Source: VRUE01 sp963816785
GTDB lineage: Bacteria > Actinomycetota > Thermoleophilia > Solirubrobacterales > 70-9
NCBI GenBank assembly: GCA_963816785.1
Contig: CAWFLL010000004.1
Span: 1,054,001-1,118,000 of the forward strand
Reading direction: 5' to 3'
Length of the DNA: 64,000 nt
Each line of letters begins with the position of its first letter. Within the stretch, counting starts at the first letter, position 1. The translations under genes and the position numbers were made by a program. The notes below the pieces were generated by a model. The model worked only from the letters and a program-made list of their open reading frames with translations, did no database searches and was not told where the DNA came from. Below are positions 9,067 through 17,560 of the stretch, piece by piece.

Positions 9067-11126
9067 GATTCCCCTCCTTCGCTCCCGTTGGCCCGCGCCA
9101 GCACCCCCCGCCCGACCTCCGCCACCCGGTCGGGGGTGAATCCGAACTTCGACTGCACGTCCTTGAGCGGAGCCGAGCTGCCGAAGGTGTGCATTCCGAT
9201 CCGCTTTCCCCCGGGCCCGACATAGTGGTCCCAGCCGATCGTCGAGGCCTCCTCGACCGAGACCCGGGCGGTGACTTCCGGCGGCAGGACGCCGGCGCGG
9301 TAGGCGGAGTCCTGGCGATCGAACAGCTCCCAGCAGGGCAGGCTGACGACCCGCGACCGCACCCCGTCGGCGCTCAGCTCCTCGTGCGCCTCGACGGCGA
9401 GGGCGACCTCGCTGCCGGTCGCGATCAGGATCAGCTCGGGGTCCCCGCCGTCGGCGTCGGCGAGCACGTAGCCGCCGCGCCGCAGCCCCTCGGCGGAGGC
9501 GTAGCGGGAGCGGTCCAGGATCGGGACGTCCTGGCGGGTGAGAACCAAGGCAACGGGCTGGTGGGTGCGGTCGATCGCCACCCGCCAGGCCTCCGCGACC
9601 TCGTTGGCGTCGGCGGGCCGGATCACGTCAAGGCCGGGGACGGCCCGCAGCGAGGCCAGCTGCTCGACCGGCTGGTGGGTGGGGCCGTCCTCGCCGAGCC
9701 CGATCGAGTCGTGGGTGAAGACGTGGATCACCGGCAGCTCCATCAGCGCCGAGAGCCTGATCGCCGGCCGGGCGTAGTCGGAGAAGGTGAGGTAGGTGGA
9801 CCACAGCGGCCGCAGCTTGGAGAGCGAGAGGCCGTTGGAGATCGCCGCCGCCTCGTGCTCGCGGATTCCGTAGTGGAGCTGGCGGCCCGCGTGGGCGCCG
9901 GGCTCGAAGTTGACTGCTCCATCGAGGCGGACCGAGGTCGAGTCGGTCAGGTCGGCAGAGCCGGCGAGCAGCCACGGGATCCGCTCGGCGATCGCGTTCT
10001 CGACCTGGTTGGAGGCCTTGCGGGTCGCCAGCCCCTTCTCGCCGGCCTCGAATGAGGGGATCCCGGAGTCCCAGCCATCGGGCAGCTCGCGCCGCTGCGC
10101 CGCCTCGATCTCCGCCGCCAGGTCGCCGTCGTCCGCGGCGAAAGCCGCCAGCCTGCTCTCCCACTCGGCGCGCAGCTCGGCGCCGCGCCTGCCGATGCGG
10201 GCGGCAAAGTGCTCCTTGACCCCGTCGGGGACGAGGAATTGGGCATCCTCGGGCCAGCCGTACGCGCGCTTCGTCTCCCGCACCTCCTCCTCGCCGAGCG
10301 GTGAGCCGTGCACCTCCGCCGTGTCCTGCTTGTGAGGGGAACCCCAGCCGATGTGGCTGTCGACGATCACCAGGGTCGGGCGCCCCTCCTCCGCGCGGAA
10401 CTCCTCGAGGGCGTGGGCCACCAGCTCGGTGTCGTTGGCGTCGCCGACCCGGGTCACGTTCCAGTCGTAGCCCATGAACCTGGCGGCGACGTCGTCGTCG
10501 TAGGCCAGTTCGGTTTTGCCGTCGATCGTGATGTGGTTGTTGTCATAGATCCAGCAGAGGTTGTCGAGGCCGAGGTGGCCGGCGATCGAGGCGCCTTCGT
10601 TGGAGACCCCCTCCATCAGGCAGCCGTCGCCCGCGATCGCGTAGACGTCGAAATCGAAGAGACCCTCGCCGTAGCGGGCGGCCTGCCACTTCGAGGCGAT
10701 CGCCATCCCGACCGAGGTCGCGATCCCCTGGCCGAGCGGGCCGGTGGTGGTCTCGACGCCCGATGTCCAGCGGTACTCGGGGTGGCCGGGGGCGCGCGAG
10801 TCGAGCTGGCGGAAGCTTTCGATGTCCTCGATCGAGACGGCCGGGCTCCCGACCACCTCATAGTCCGGTTCGACCGCCTGGACCTCGGCGAGGAAGAGCA
10901 GGGAGTAGAGGAGCATCGAGGCGTGGCCGGCGGAGAGCACGAAGCGGTCGCGATTGGGCCAGATCGGGTCAGCCGGATCGAAGCGGAGGAACTCCTGCCA
11001 GAGCGTGTAGGCGACCGGGGCCAGCGCCATCGGGGTGCCGGGATGACCGGACTCCGCCTTCTGGATCGCGTCGATCGAAAGCGTCCGGATCGTATTGATG
11101 CAGAGCTGGTCGATGTCCTCAGGCAT
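9063..11126 (-). CDS. tkt: Transketolase
   Basis: A thiamine-diphosphate enzyme of about 687 aa that moves two-carbon ketol units between sugar phosphates. Visible features are the N-terminal SGHPGTPMALAP segment, the ThDP motif that begins GDGCLMEG and ends with the NNHIT region, and the pyrimidine-domain HDSIGLGEDGPTHQP with the catalytic histidine. The start is taken as ATG 11126; an in-frame TTG at 11132 lies 5 nt after a TAGGAT box and is an alternative. It is the first gene of a six-gene overlapping run, and the promoter box lies between it and the kinase gene. Confidence 0.95.
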   Translation of the reverse strand: MPEDIDQLCINTIRTLSIDAIQKAESGHPGTPMALAPVAYTLWQEFLRFDPADPIWPNRDRFVLSAGHASMLLYSLLFLAEVQAVEPDYEVVGSPAVSIEDIESFRQLDSRAPGHPEYRWTSGVETTTGPLGQGIATSVGMAIASKWQAARYGEGLFDFDVYAIAGDGCLMEGVSNEGASIAGHLGLDNLCWIYDNNHITIDGKTELAYDDDVAARFMGYDWNVTRVGDANDTELVAHALEEFRAEEGRPTLVIVDSHIGWGSPHKQDTAEVHGSPLGEEEVRETKRAYGWPEDAQFLVPDGVKEHFAARIGRRGAELRAEWESRLAAFAADDGDLAAEIEAAQRRELPDGWDSGIPSFEAGEKGLATRKASNQVENAIAERIPWLLAGSADLTDSTSVRLDGAVNFEPGAHAGRQLHYGIREHEAAAISNGLSLSKLRPLWSTYLTFSDYARPAIRLSALMELPVIHVFTHDSIGLGEDGPTHQPVEQLASLRAVPGLDVIRPADANEVAEAWRVAIDRTHQPVALVLTRQDVPILDRSRYASAEGLRRGGYVLADADGGDPELILIATGSEVALAVEAHEELSADGVRSRVVSLPCWELFDRQDSAYRAGVLPPEVTARVSVEEASTIGWDHYVGPGGKRIGMHTFGSSAPLKDVQSKFGFTPDRVAEVGRGVLARANGSEGGES

Positions 11127-11147
11127 GACCAAAAGCGATCCTAATCA
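11127..11147 (-). promoter_or_regulatory. tkt: Promoter of the tkt-tal-pgi-cydAB operon
   Basis: The minus strand has a TAGGAT -10-like box (plus-strand ATCCTA, 11138-11143). It is 11 nt before the tkt ATG and 5 nt before an in-frame TTG. The gap to the upstream kinase gene is only about 20 bp, so any -35 element would lie inside the kinase coding end. Confidence 0.4.
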
Positions 11148-12971
11148 TCAGGGCTCGATCCGCGTTACCGTGCCGTCGCCGTTGTTTGCTACCCAGACGG
11201 CTTCCTCTCCAATCGTGATCGCCCCCGGCTCGGGGCCGACCTCGATCGGGTCGCCGACCACATCGCCGCTTTCGATGTCGATCCGGCTGACCGTGTCCTC
11301 GGCGGCGCTGGCGACCCAGACGAGATTCGTGCCGGCGTCGATCCCCCCCGGATGCCCGCCGACGGCGATCGGGTCGCCGAGGATCGCCTGGATCGAGGGG
11401 TCGACCCTGGTGACCGTGTCCGAGCGGCTGTTGGCGACCCAGACGAGACCGCCGCCGACGGTCACCCCGGCGGGCCCGCGGCCCGCCCGGATCGGGAAGC
11501 CCGCCGCCCTCGCGGTGCTCTGGTCGATCCGGCTGACAACCCCGGTCGAGGCGCTGCTGACCCAGACCCCGCCCGCTCCGGCGGCGAGCCGCAGCGGCGC
11601 GGCGTGGGGGGCGATGCCGCGCCGGTAGACCCTTTCCCCCCGCGGATTGATCGCGCTGACCCCGGCGCCTCGCTGGTCGGCGACCCAAACCCTCCCCCCG
11701 GACACGATGATCGCGCCGGGGCGCCCGCCGACCGGGATCCTCCCGATCACCCGGTTGGCGTCCGGATCGACCCGGAGGACGCTCGATGTCAGGGGGCTCG
11801 AGACCCAGACCGAGTTGCGGCCGACGGCCACGGCGGAGATGCCGCGGCCGAGGCGCAGCGGCTCGCCGACGACCTTACGCGTCCTCGGATCGATCTGGCT
11901 CAGGGTGCCGTCGGCGGCGCTCGTCACCCAGACCGCGCCCTCGCCGGTGGCGATCCGGAGGGGCGGTTGGCCGACCGCGATCGGCGAGGAGACGCTGACC
12001 TCGTCACCGCCGAGCAGGAGGACGAACGCGGCGACGAAGGCCGCCAGAACCGCCGGAGTCACCAGCCAGCCCCATGGCAGGGCTCGGGCGCGGCGGCGTA
12101 GGCCTCCCTCCTCCTGGAGGGCGCGCGTCGGGGCCTCGGGGCCGTCGGTCAGGACCCGGGTCGCGGTCGGAGTTGCCCCCTGGCGCTCCCGCGCCGCCTC
12201 GATCAGGTCGCCGGCCGTCGGGTAGCGCTCTCCGGGGTCCTTCGAGACCGCCCGCTCGATCACCGCGTCGAGGCCGGCCGGCATCTCCGGCTCGGCGTCT
12301 CCGGCGCGGCGGGCGAAGGGGACGATCCCGGTCAGGGCCTCATAGAGGACGCAGCCGAGCGAGTAGACGTCGGCGGCCGGGCCGACGTCCTGGCCCCGCC
12401 ACTGCTCGGGGGACATGTACTCGACGGTGCCGACTATCGAGGCGCCGCTGACCACCCCGCTGTCGCCGACCGCCTTGGCCAACCCGAAGTCCGAGAGGTA
12501 GGCGTGGTCCCCTTCGAGCAGGATGTTCTGCGGCTTGACGTCGCGATGGACGATCCCGGCGTTGTGGGCGGAGTCGAGCGCATCGCCGACCTGGGCGAGC
12601 AGGTCGATCGCCTCCTCCGGCGGCAGTGGCCCGGCGGAGATCCGCTTCTTCAGGTCGCCGCCGCCGATCAGGCGCATCGCGACGATCAGCTCGCCGTCCT
12701 CCTCGCGGGCGTCGTAGATGGGGACCGCGTTGGGATGGTCGAGGCTGGCTGCCAGGCGCGACTCGCGCAGGAACCGCTCGCGGAACCGGTCGTCGCGGCT
12801 GAGATGGCGGGCGATCACCTTCAGCGCCACCGGACGATCGAGGGAGAGGTGGGTCGCCCGGTAGACGACGCCCATCCCGCCCCGCGCGATCAGCGCGTCG
12901 AGCCGGTACCCGGCGAGGGTGGAACCGATCGCCGGTTCAGTTTCTCCTCCTGCACCTTCAGCGCCTGCCAT
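11148..12971 (-). CDS. Transmembrane Ser/Thr protein kinase with extracellular beta-propeller (PknD-like)
   Basis: The 607-aa protein has a complete Hanks-type kinase domain at about residues 20-270: glycine loop ARGGMGVVY, the lysine in VALKV (residue 51), HRDVKPQN (142-149), DFG (161-163) and the GTVEYMSPEQ activation/P+1 segment. One membrane helix follows at about residues 300-322. The C-terminal 280 residues contain repeated units of the type (V/I)WVxxxxxxVxRIDP, a YVTN/NHL-like propeller predicted to be outside the cell. This matches the mycobacterial PknD layout, a receptor kinase with a propeller sensor. Its ligand is unknown. It sits between tkt and the TolB/FHA genes; FHA domains bind phosphothreonine, so the FHA protein at 14.3 kb is a plausible partner. 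Confidence 0.92.
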   Translation of the reverse strand: MAGAEGAGGETEPAIGSTLAGYRLDALIARGGMGVVYRATHLSLDRPVALKVIARHLSRDDRFRERFLRESRLAASLDHPNAVPIYDAREEDGELIVAMRLIGGGDLKKRISAGPLPPEEAIDLLAQVGDALDSAHNAGIVHRDVKPQNILLEGDHAYLSDFGLAKAVGDSGVVSGASIVGTVEYMSPEQWRGQDVGPAADVYSLGCVLYEALTGIVPFARRAGDAEPEMPAGLDAVIERAVSKDPGERYPTAGDLIEAARERQGATPTATRVLTDGPEAPTRALQEEGGLRRRARALPWGWLVTPAVLAAFVAAFVLLLGGDEVSVSSPIAVGQPPLRIATGEGAVWVTSAADGTLSQIDPRTRKVVGEPLRLGRGISAVAVGRNSVWVSSPLTSSVLRVDPDANRVIGRIPVGGRPGAIIVSGGRVWVADQRGAGVSAINPRGERVYRRGIAPHAAPLRLAAGAGGVWVSSASTGVVSRIDQSTARAAGFPIRAGRGPAGVTVGGGLVWVANSRSDTVTRVDPSIQAILGDPIAVGGHPGGIDAGTNLVWVASAAEDTVSRIDIESGDVVGDPIEVGPEPGAITIGEEAVWVANNGDGTVTRIEP

Positions 12972-13003
12972 CTAGCAGGCCGTTATACAGCCGAGGCCCG
13001 GCG

Positions 13004-13037
13004 TCGAGGGCCCTCCACGGGATTGAAGGGCCCTCGA
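13004..13037. terminator. Perfect 11-bp inverted repeat, probable transcription terminator
   Basis: The arms TCGAGGGCCCT (13004-13014) and AGGGCCCTCGA (13027-13037) are perfectly complementary around a 12-nt loop. The hairpin lies just downstream of the minus-strand TolB-like gene and upstream of the kinase start. No T-run follows on either strand, so an operator role for the kinase gene is possible. Confidence 0.5.
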
Positions 13038-13053
13038 ACCGGCTAGGAGGCGA

Positions 13054-14151
13054 TCAGCGAGTTCCCCGCACCGGCTGCCAGGCGATGACCGGGCCGATCG
13101 TCGCCGCGACCGAGCCGCTTTCGAGGCCGAAGCCTTCGGCCAGCTCGGTGCTGCGGCCGTCCTTGACGTTGATTGCCGAGAGCGACTCCGCGTCCTCGGT
13201 GGCGACGAAGGCGGCGATGCGGCGGCCGTCGGAGGAGAAGACGGCGTTGGTGCTGGAGCCGTCGGCGACCTCGGTGAGCTTGTGCGCCCTGCTCTTTCCG
13301 AGCCGCTTCACCCAGAGGCCCTGGTCGCGGCGGAACAGCAGCAGGTGGCCGTCCGGCGAGACGTCCTCGATGTTGGCCGAGCCGACCCCCCTGACGGCAG
13401 GCTTCACCCGGCTCCCGTCGTGGCGCATCGTGTAGACGTCGGCGTAGGCGCCCGGCCCGCTGCCGCTCTGACCGCGGCTGAAGGCGATCCCGCCCGCGAA
13501 GTAGCGGGGCGAGAACTCGTCGACGCTGGCCGTCCTGGTGAGGCGGGCGAGCCCGGCCCCCGAGGGTCGCACCGAGTAGATGTCATCGGCGGCGCCCCCG
13601 CCCGCCACGGCGACGCTGCCGACGAAGGCGATCAGGCGGCCGTCCGGCGAGAAGGTCGCCTGGTGCTCGTCATCAGGCGTCGAGGTGAGCGCGTGCAGGT
13701 TTTCCCCGGCGATGCTGACCGTGTAGAGGTCCCGCGGGGAGCCCCCGGCCGCGCGCCGCTCGAACACCACGTAGCGGCCGTTGGGCGCGAAGGTCGGCCT
13801 GCCGTCGACCTCGGCGCCGCTGGTCAGGGCGTGCTGCCCGGTCCCGTCGGCACGCATCGCGTAGATCTCGCCGTCGCGGGCGAAGGCGATCATCCGGCCG
13901 TCGGAGGAGAAGTCCGGCTGGCTGTCGGCGGGGTTCTCGGTCAGCTGGTTGAGGCGGCCGTTGCGGGCCGCGAAGAGGCCACCCTCGACCTGCGGCGCCG
14001 CTTTCGGGTCGGACGTGCCTTCCTCGGCGGGCGGCGTCGTTACGACCCGCGAGAAGACGACGGCGCCGGCCGAGCCCGGCGCCGCGGAGCTTGCGGCGGG
14101 GAAGGCGAGGGCGAGTGCGGTGAGGACGAGTAGCGTCGATCGGTTGAGCAT
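13054..14151 (-). CDS. Secreted TolB-like WD40/PD40 beta-propeller protein
   Basis: The 365-aa product begins with a signal peptide (LLVLTALALAFPAASSAA) and then contains repeated units of the form PxFSxDGRxIAFxR(D), typical of TolB/PD40 propellers (DFSSDGRMIAFARDG, TFAPNGRYVVFERR, TFSPDGRLIAFVG). The start is set at ATG 14151 because AAAGGA lies 5 nt upstream; an in-frame ATG at 14166 and longer upstream frame lack such support. A binding or scaffolding role at the cell surface is likely; no enzymatic residues are seen. It is on the same strand as the kinase, but the hairpin between them suggests separate transcripts. Confidence 0.8.
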   Translation of the reverse strand: MLNRSTLLVLTALALAFPAASSAAPGSAGAVVFSRVVTTPPAEEGTSDPKAAPQVEGGLFAARNGRLNQLTENPADSQPDFSSDGRMIAFARDGEIYAMRADGTGQHALTSGAEVDGRPTFAPNGRYVVFERRAAGGSPRDLYTVSIAGENLHALTSTPDDEHQATFSPDGRLIAFVGSVAVAGGGAADDIYSVRPSGAGLARLTRTASVDEFSPRYFAGGIAFSRGQSGSGPGAYADVYTMRHDGSRVKPAVRGVGSANIEDVSPDGHLLLFRRDQGLWVKRLGKSRAHKLTEVADGSSTNAVFSSDGRRIAAFVATEDAESLSAINVKDGRSTELAEGFGLESGSVAATIGPVIAWQPVRGTR

Positions 14152-14334
14152 TGGATTTCCTTTCATGGTGGGTTGCATCTGCCCACCGATGGTCGGCCGC
14201 CGGGCCGTGCGCGCCAACGACATCCGCGCCCCCCACCGGGCCCACTTTGGCCCGGTCCGTGCCACCTCCCAGGCCCGACGGGACGGAAACGGGCCTATAT
14301 CTCCCGTTTGAGTCCCGTCGGCGGAAAGGGGGGG

Positions 14335-14916
14335 TCAGCGGTCGAGGCCGAGCTCGATCACCCTGGCCGCGATCAGCCGGGGCCGGTCCCGGCCCGCGTC
14401 GCCGCTGACGTCGAGCTTGGCCGCGAGGGCGTCGAGGCGACGCTGCGCGGTGCGCTCGCTGACGTGGAGCGCCTCGGCGATCTCCGCCCGGGTCGCGGGG
14501 CGCCCGGCGAAGGCCCCCTCGCTGCGGTAGGGGGCGACCAGGGCCGTGGCGGTCGCCCGCTCCTCCTCGGTCAGCTCGACCGCGGGGCCCGGCGCCGCTG
14601 CTGTCGCGCCGGCCCGGCCTGGCAGCGGGTCGGAGATTTCGAGCCGATGGCCTCCGACCACCAACGCGTCCCCGTCCCGCAGCCGGCGCGGTCGGTCGAT
14701 CAGGTCGCCGTTGAGCGCGGTGCCGTTGCGGCTGTCGAGGTCAGTCGCCATCAGGACGCCACCGCGGTTCTCGACCTCGAGGTGGCTCCAGGAGACCGCC
14801 TCGTCCTCGATGGTGAGGTCGGCATCCGGGTCACGGCCGATCACGGTGCGGCCCTCCGGCAGAGGGAGGGAGCGAGGCCCTTCGCCCTCGACGGTGAGCC
14901 AGATTCGCGCGTCCAT
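14335..14916 (-). CDS. FHA-domain protein with C-terminal helix-turn-helix
   Basis: The 193-aa cytosolic protein has an N-terminal forkhead-associated domain (about residues 18-90). The phosphothreonine-binding landmarks are visible: VIGRDPDADL, SWSHLEV and SRNGTALNG. The C-terminal 80 residues (RATRAEIAEALHVSERTAQRRLDAL) form a probable winged-helix or helix-turn-helix domain. A phospho-dependent transcription regulator is a reasonable inference, with the nearby Ser/Thr kinase as a candidate upstream kinase. ATG 14916 is chosen over GTG 14919 because AAAGG lies 5 nt before it. The ATG overlaps the TGA of a short upstream ORF (TGATG); see the leader entry. It is divergent from rpiA. Confidence 0.85.
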   Translation of the reverse strand: MDARIWLTVEGEGPRSLPLPEGRTVIGRDPDADLTIEDEAVSWSHLEVENRGGVLMATDLDSRNGTALNGDLIDRPRRLRDGDALVVGGHRLEISDPLPGRAGATAAAPGPAVELTEEERATATALVAPYRSEGAFAGRPATRAEIAEALHVSERTAQRRLDALAAKLDVSGDAGRDRPRLIAARVIELGLDR

Positions 14917-14999
14917 CACAACCTTTCGTGCTGCGCTCGCGGCGCAAAGAACCAGAAATGCCTCATTGGGCTCGCTCCGCCCTCATCGCCGCGAGCATA
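14916..14999 (-). promoter_or_regulatory. Dispersed leader element, copy C, with two coupled short ORFs before the FHA gene
   Basis: On the minus strand a TATGCT box (14994-14999) is followed after 7 nt by ATG 14986. An 8-codon ORF (14963-14986) ends in an ATGA overlap with a second ORF (14916-14966) encoding MRHFWFFAPRAQHERL. The stop of the second ORF overlaps the FHA-gene ATG as TGATG. The sequence aligns with the leaders at 19841-19924 and 26927-27005. Confidence 0.6.
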
Positions 15000-15010
15000 A
15001 AGTCCCCGCG

Positions 15011-15658
15011 GTGCCAGCGGACGACGAGAAGCGACTCGCCGCCGAGGCCGCGGCGGAGCTCGTCGCGGATGGAATGGCCGTCGGGCTCGGGACCGGCTCC
15101 ACGGTCGAGTACCTGCTGCCGGCGCTGGCGCGGCGCGAGCTGAGCGGGATCCGCTGCGTCGCCACCTCGGTCGCGACCGAGAATCAGGCGCGAGAGTTGG
15201 GGATCCCGGTCGAGGAGTTTGGCTCGCTGGAGCGGCTCGACATCGCGATCGACGGGACCGACCAGGTCACCCCCGAGGGCTGGCTGATCAAGGGAGGCGG
15301 CGGCGCCCACCTGCGCGAGAAGATCGTCGCCGCTGCGGCGCGCCGCTTCGTCGTGATCGCCGACTCGAGCAAGCCGGTCGAGTCCCTCACCGGCCCCGTC
15401 CCGCTCGAGCTCTTCGCCTTCGGCCTGTCCGCGACGCTCTCCCGCCTCGGGCCCGAGGTCGAGCTGCGCGACGCGCCCCGCAGCCCCGACAACGGGGTCA
15501 TCGCCGACTACCGAGGCGATGTCGGCGATCCGGGCGCCCTTGCCGCCCGCCTCGAGGCCGACCCCGGCGTCGCCGCCCACGGCCTCTTCCCACCGGATAT
15601 GGTCAGCGACCTGCTCGTCGGCAGGGGCGACGCAGTGGAACATTTGACACTCAGCTGA
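15011..15658 (+). CDS. rpiA: Ribose-5-phosphate isomerase A
   Basis: The 215-aa enzyme interconverts ribulose 5-phosphate and ribose 5-phosphate. Family motifs visible are GLGTGSTV (phosphate binding), AIDGTDQV with the conserved aspartates, KGGGGAHLREK, and the C-terminal PDNGVIADY. The start is taken as GTG 15011, which gives MPADDEKRLAAEAAAELV and the usual length of about 215-230 aa. Upstream sequence is the leader of the divergent FHA gene. It supplies the ribose step of the pentose phosphate cluster spread over 6-21 kb. A 14-bp gap separates it from the next gene, suggesting co-transcription. Confidence 0.93.
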   Translation: MPADDEKRLAAEAAAELVADGMAVGLGTGSTVEYLLPALARRELSGIRCVATSVATENQARELGIPVEEFGSLERLDIAIDGTDQVTPEGWLIKGGGGAHLREKIVAAAARRFVVIADSSKPVESLTGPVPLELFAFGLSATLSRLGPEVELRDAPRSPDNGVIADYRGDVGDPGALAARLEADPGVAAHGLFPPDMVSDLLVGRGDAVEHLTLS

Positions 15659-15672
15659 CACGGAGGGATGAA

Positions 15673-17037
15673 TTGACCGACTTCACCGATCTCGCGATCG
15701 ACGGACGGATCGCGACGCCAAGCGACGATGGCTGGGACGAGGCGCGCACGGCCTGGAACCTGGATGCCGACCAGCGGCCAGACGCGGTCGCGTTCCCCGC
15801 CGGCGGAGGTGACGTGGCCAGCATCGTCCGCTTCGCCGCCGAGAACGGCCTCCGAGTAGCGGGCCAGGGGACCGGCCACGGAGCGGCCCCGCTCTCCCCG
15901 TCGCTCGAGGGGACGATCCTGATCAAGACCGAGCGCATGCGGGGGGTCGAGATCGATCCGGATGCAGGAACCGCAAAGGTCGAGGCGGGAGTCCTCTCGG
16001 TCGAGCTGGGACAGGCTGCCAATGAGCATGGCCTCTGCTTCCTTCCCGGCTCATCCCCTGACGTCGGCGTCGTCGGCTACACGCTCGGGGGCGGCCTGAG
16101 CTGGCTCGGGCGCCGCTACGGCTTCGCCTGCAACCGGGTCTCCGCGATCGAGCTGGTCACGGCCGACGGCGAGCCGCGAACCGTCGATGCCGACAGCGAC
16201 CCCGACCTGTTCTGGGCTCTGCGGGGAGGGGGCGGCGGCTACGCAATCGTCACCGCGCTTCACCTCGACCTGGTCCCGATCGCCGACATCTACGCCGGGG
16301 CCCTGCTCTTTCCCGCCGAGGCGGGCGCCGACGCGGTCCGCAGCTACCGCGACTGGGCGGCCCAGCTCCCGGACGAGGTCTTCTCGATCGTCCGCTTCGT
16401 CACCCCGCCGGACGTCCCCGACGTCCCCGAGCCGCTGCGCGGCACACCGCTGCTGACGATCGGCGCGGCCTGCATCGGCGGCCAGCAGGAGGGGGAAGCG
16501 ACGATCGCGCCGCTGCGCGAGATCGGCGACCCGATGATGGACACCTTCGGGCAGATCCCGACCGCCGGGCTCAGCCACATCCACATGGATCCCGAGCAGC
16601 CGGTGCCGGCCATCGGTGACGGAATCACCCTCCGCGAGCTCCCCGACGAGGCGATCGATGCCTACGTCGCCGCCGCCGGGTCCGACTCGGGCATGCCGTT
16701 GCTGCTGAGCGAGATCCGCAATCTGGGCGGGGCCCTGGGGCGCCCGGCCGATGACGGCGGCGCGCTCGCCAAGATCGACGCCGGTTTCGCCATGTACAGC
16801 GTCGGGATGGCGATGACGCCGGAGCTCGCTGAGGCGATTCCCGCCTACCTCGACCGGATCGAACAGGCGATGGAGCCGTGGACAGCTGACGGCGCCTACT
16901 TCAACTTCAGCGATCGGCCCAAGCCGGTCGAGGAGATCCACCCGCCCGACATCTGCGCCCGCCTCGCCGAGGCGAAGCGCAAGTGGGACCCCGACGACCG
17001 GATCGTCGCCAACCACGCGCTGGCGCCGGCTTCCTGA
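15673..17037 (+). CDS. FAD-linked oxidoreductase (berberine-bridge-enzyme/6-hydroxynicotine oxidase family)
   Basis: The 454-aa product has a PCMH-type FAD-binding domain with the typical GQGTGHGA segment in which the histidine can carry covalent flavin, and GYTLGGGLSWLGRRYG in the middle. The C-terminal YFNFSDRP and KRKWDPDDRIVANH segments correspond to the BBE domain. Enzymes of this family oxidise sugars, alkaloids or polyketides; the substrate is unknown. The start is TTG at 15673: GGAGGG at 15662-15667 gives a 5-nt spacing, and the ATG at 15668 is followed within two codons by a stop. Confidence 0.85.
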   Translation: MTDFTDLAIDGRIATPSDDGWDEARTAWNLDADQRPDAVAFPAGGGDVASIVRFAAENGLRVAGQGTGHGAAPLSPSLEGTILIKTERMRGVEIDPDAGTAKVEAGVLSVELGQAANEHGLCFLPGSSPDVGVVGYTLGGGLSWLGRRYGFACNRVSAIELVTADGEPRTVDADSDPDLFWALRGGGGGYAIVTALHLDLVPIADIYAGALLFPAEAGADAVRSYRDWAAQLPDEVFSIVRFVTPPDVPDVPEPLRGTPLLTIGAACIGGQQEGEATIAPLREIGDPMMDTFGQIPTAGLSHIHMDPEQPVPAIGDGITLRELPDEAIDAYVAAAGSDSGMPLLLSEIRNLGGALGRPADDGGALAKIDAGFAMYSVGMAMTPELAEAIPAYLDRIEQAMEPWTADGAYFNFSDRPKPVEEIHPPDICARLAEAKRKWDPDDRIVANHALAPAS

Positions 17038-17050
17038 GCCAGAAATGGCG

Positions 17051-17072
17051 TAGTGGTACAATTTACCCACTA
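17051..17072 (+). promoter_or_regulatory. Inverted-repeat operator overlapping promoter and start codon of the nucleotidyltransferase pair
   Basis: TAGTGGTA (17051-17058) and TACCCACTA (17064-17072) form a near-palindrome with one unpaired base. A consensus-like -10 box TACAAT lies inside it at 17057-17062, 9 nt before the ATG at 17072, whose A is the last base of the right arm. This geometry suits autorepression. Confidence 0.5.
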
Positions 17073-17560
17073 TGGCTTTCGTCGTCCCTACCAGGCGGGG
17101 GAAGTTCGAGCTTCGGGAATCCCGCAGCACGCCTGACGGCCCGCGCAGTCGCACCCTTGCCACCTTCGGTGAGCTGAACGACGAGGTGATCGAGAAGGCT
17201 CAGGCGAGGGCCGCGAAGCCGATCGACCCAAGGTCGCTTCGAAGCGCCGCCAGAAGGGCCGGCGCCTCCGTGGCGCCCCCACCGGCCGACAGGGCCGCGC
17301 GTGAGCTGATCGCAGAGTTGGGCTTGGGCCGCGAGCCGCAACCCCGACTTCAGCGCCTGCTGAGATCGATGCTCGCCGACAATCACAGAGCGGCGACCCC
17401 GGCCGACCCGAGCCAGGCAGTCGCCCAATGGATGGCGGCGACGCCGGCGGAGCGAGGCAAGAGCCTGGTCGATCTCCTTCTGCTCGCGGACGCGCTGCCG
17501 CACGGCGGTCGCAGGGGCAAGCCGCTGCTCTTCCCGCGGTTGGACTCGAAGCCGGCATGA
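17072..17560 (+). CDS. Uncharacterised 162-aa actinobacterial protein, possible antitoxin partner
   Basis: I do not recognise a named domain. The N-terminus (RRGKFELRES, then TPDGPRSRTLATF) has the look of a conserved small beta-rich segment. It is followed by charged helical stretches and a proline-rich linker around residues 70-77. The stop overlaps the next gene's ATG (ATGA), so the two are translationally coupled. The next gene encodes an AbiEii-like nucleotidyltransferase, and the promoter carries an inverted repeat. By analogy with toxin-antitoxin operons the first gene would be the antitoxin, but no helix-turn-helix is obvious, so this is inference. Confidence 0.7.
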   Translation: MAFVVPTRRGKFELRESRSTPDGPRSRTLATFGELNDEVIEKAQARAAKPIDPRSLRSAARRAGASVAPPPADRAARELIAELGLGREPQPRLQRLLRSMLADNHRAATPADPSQAVAQWMAATPAERGKSLVDLLLLADALPHGGRRGKPLLFPRLDSKPA

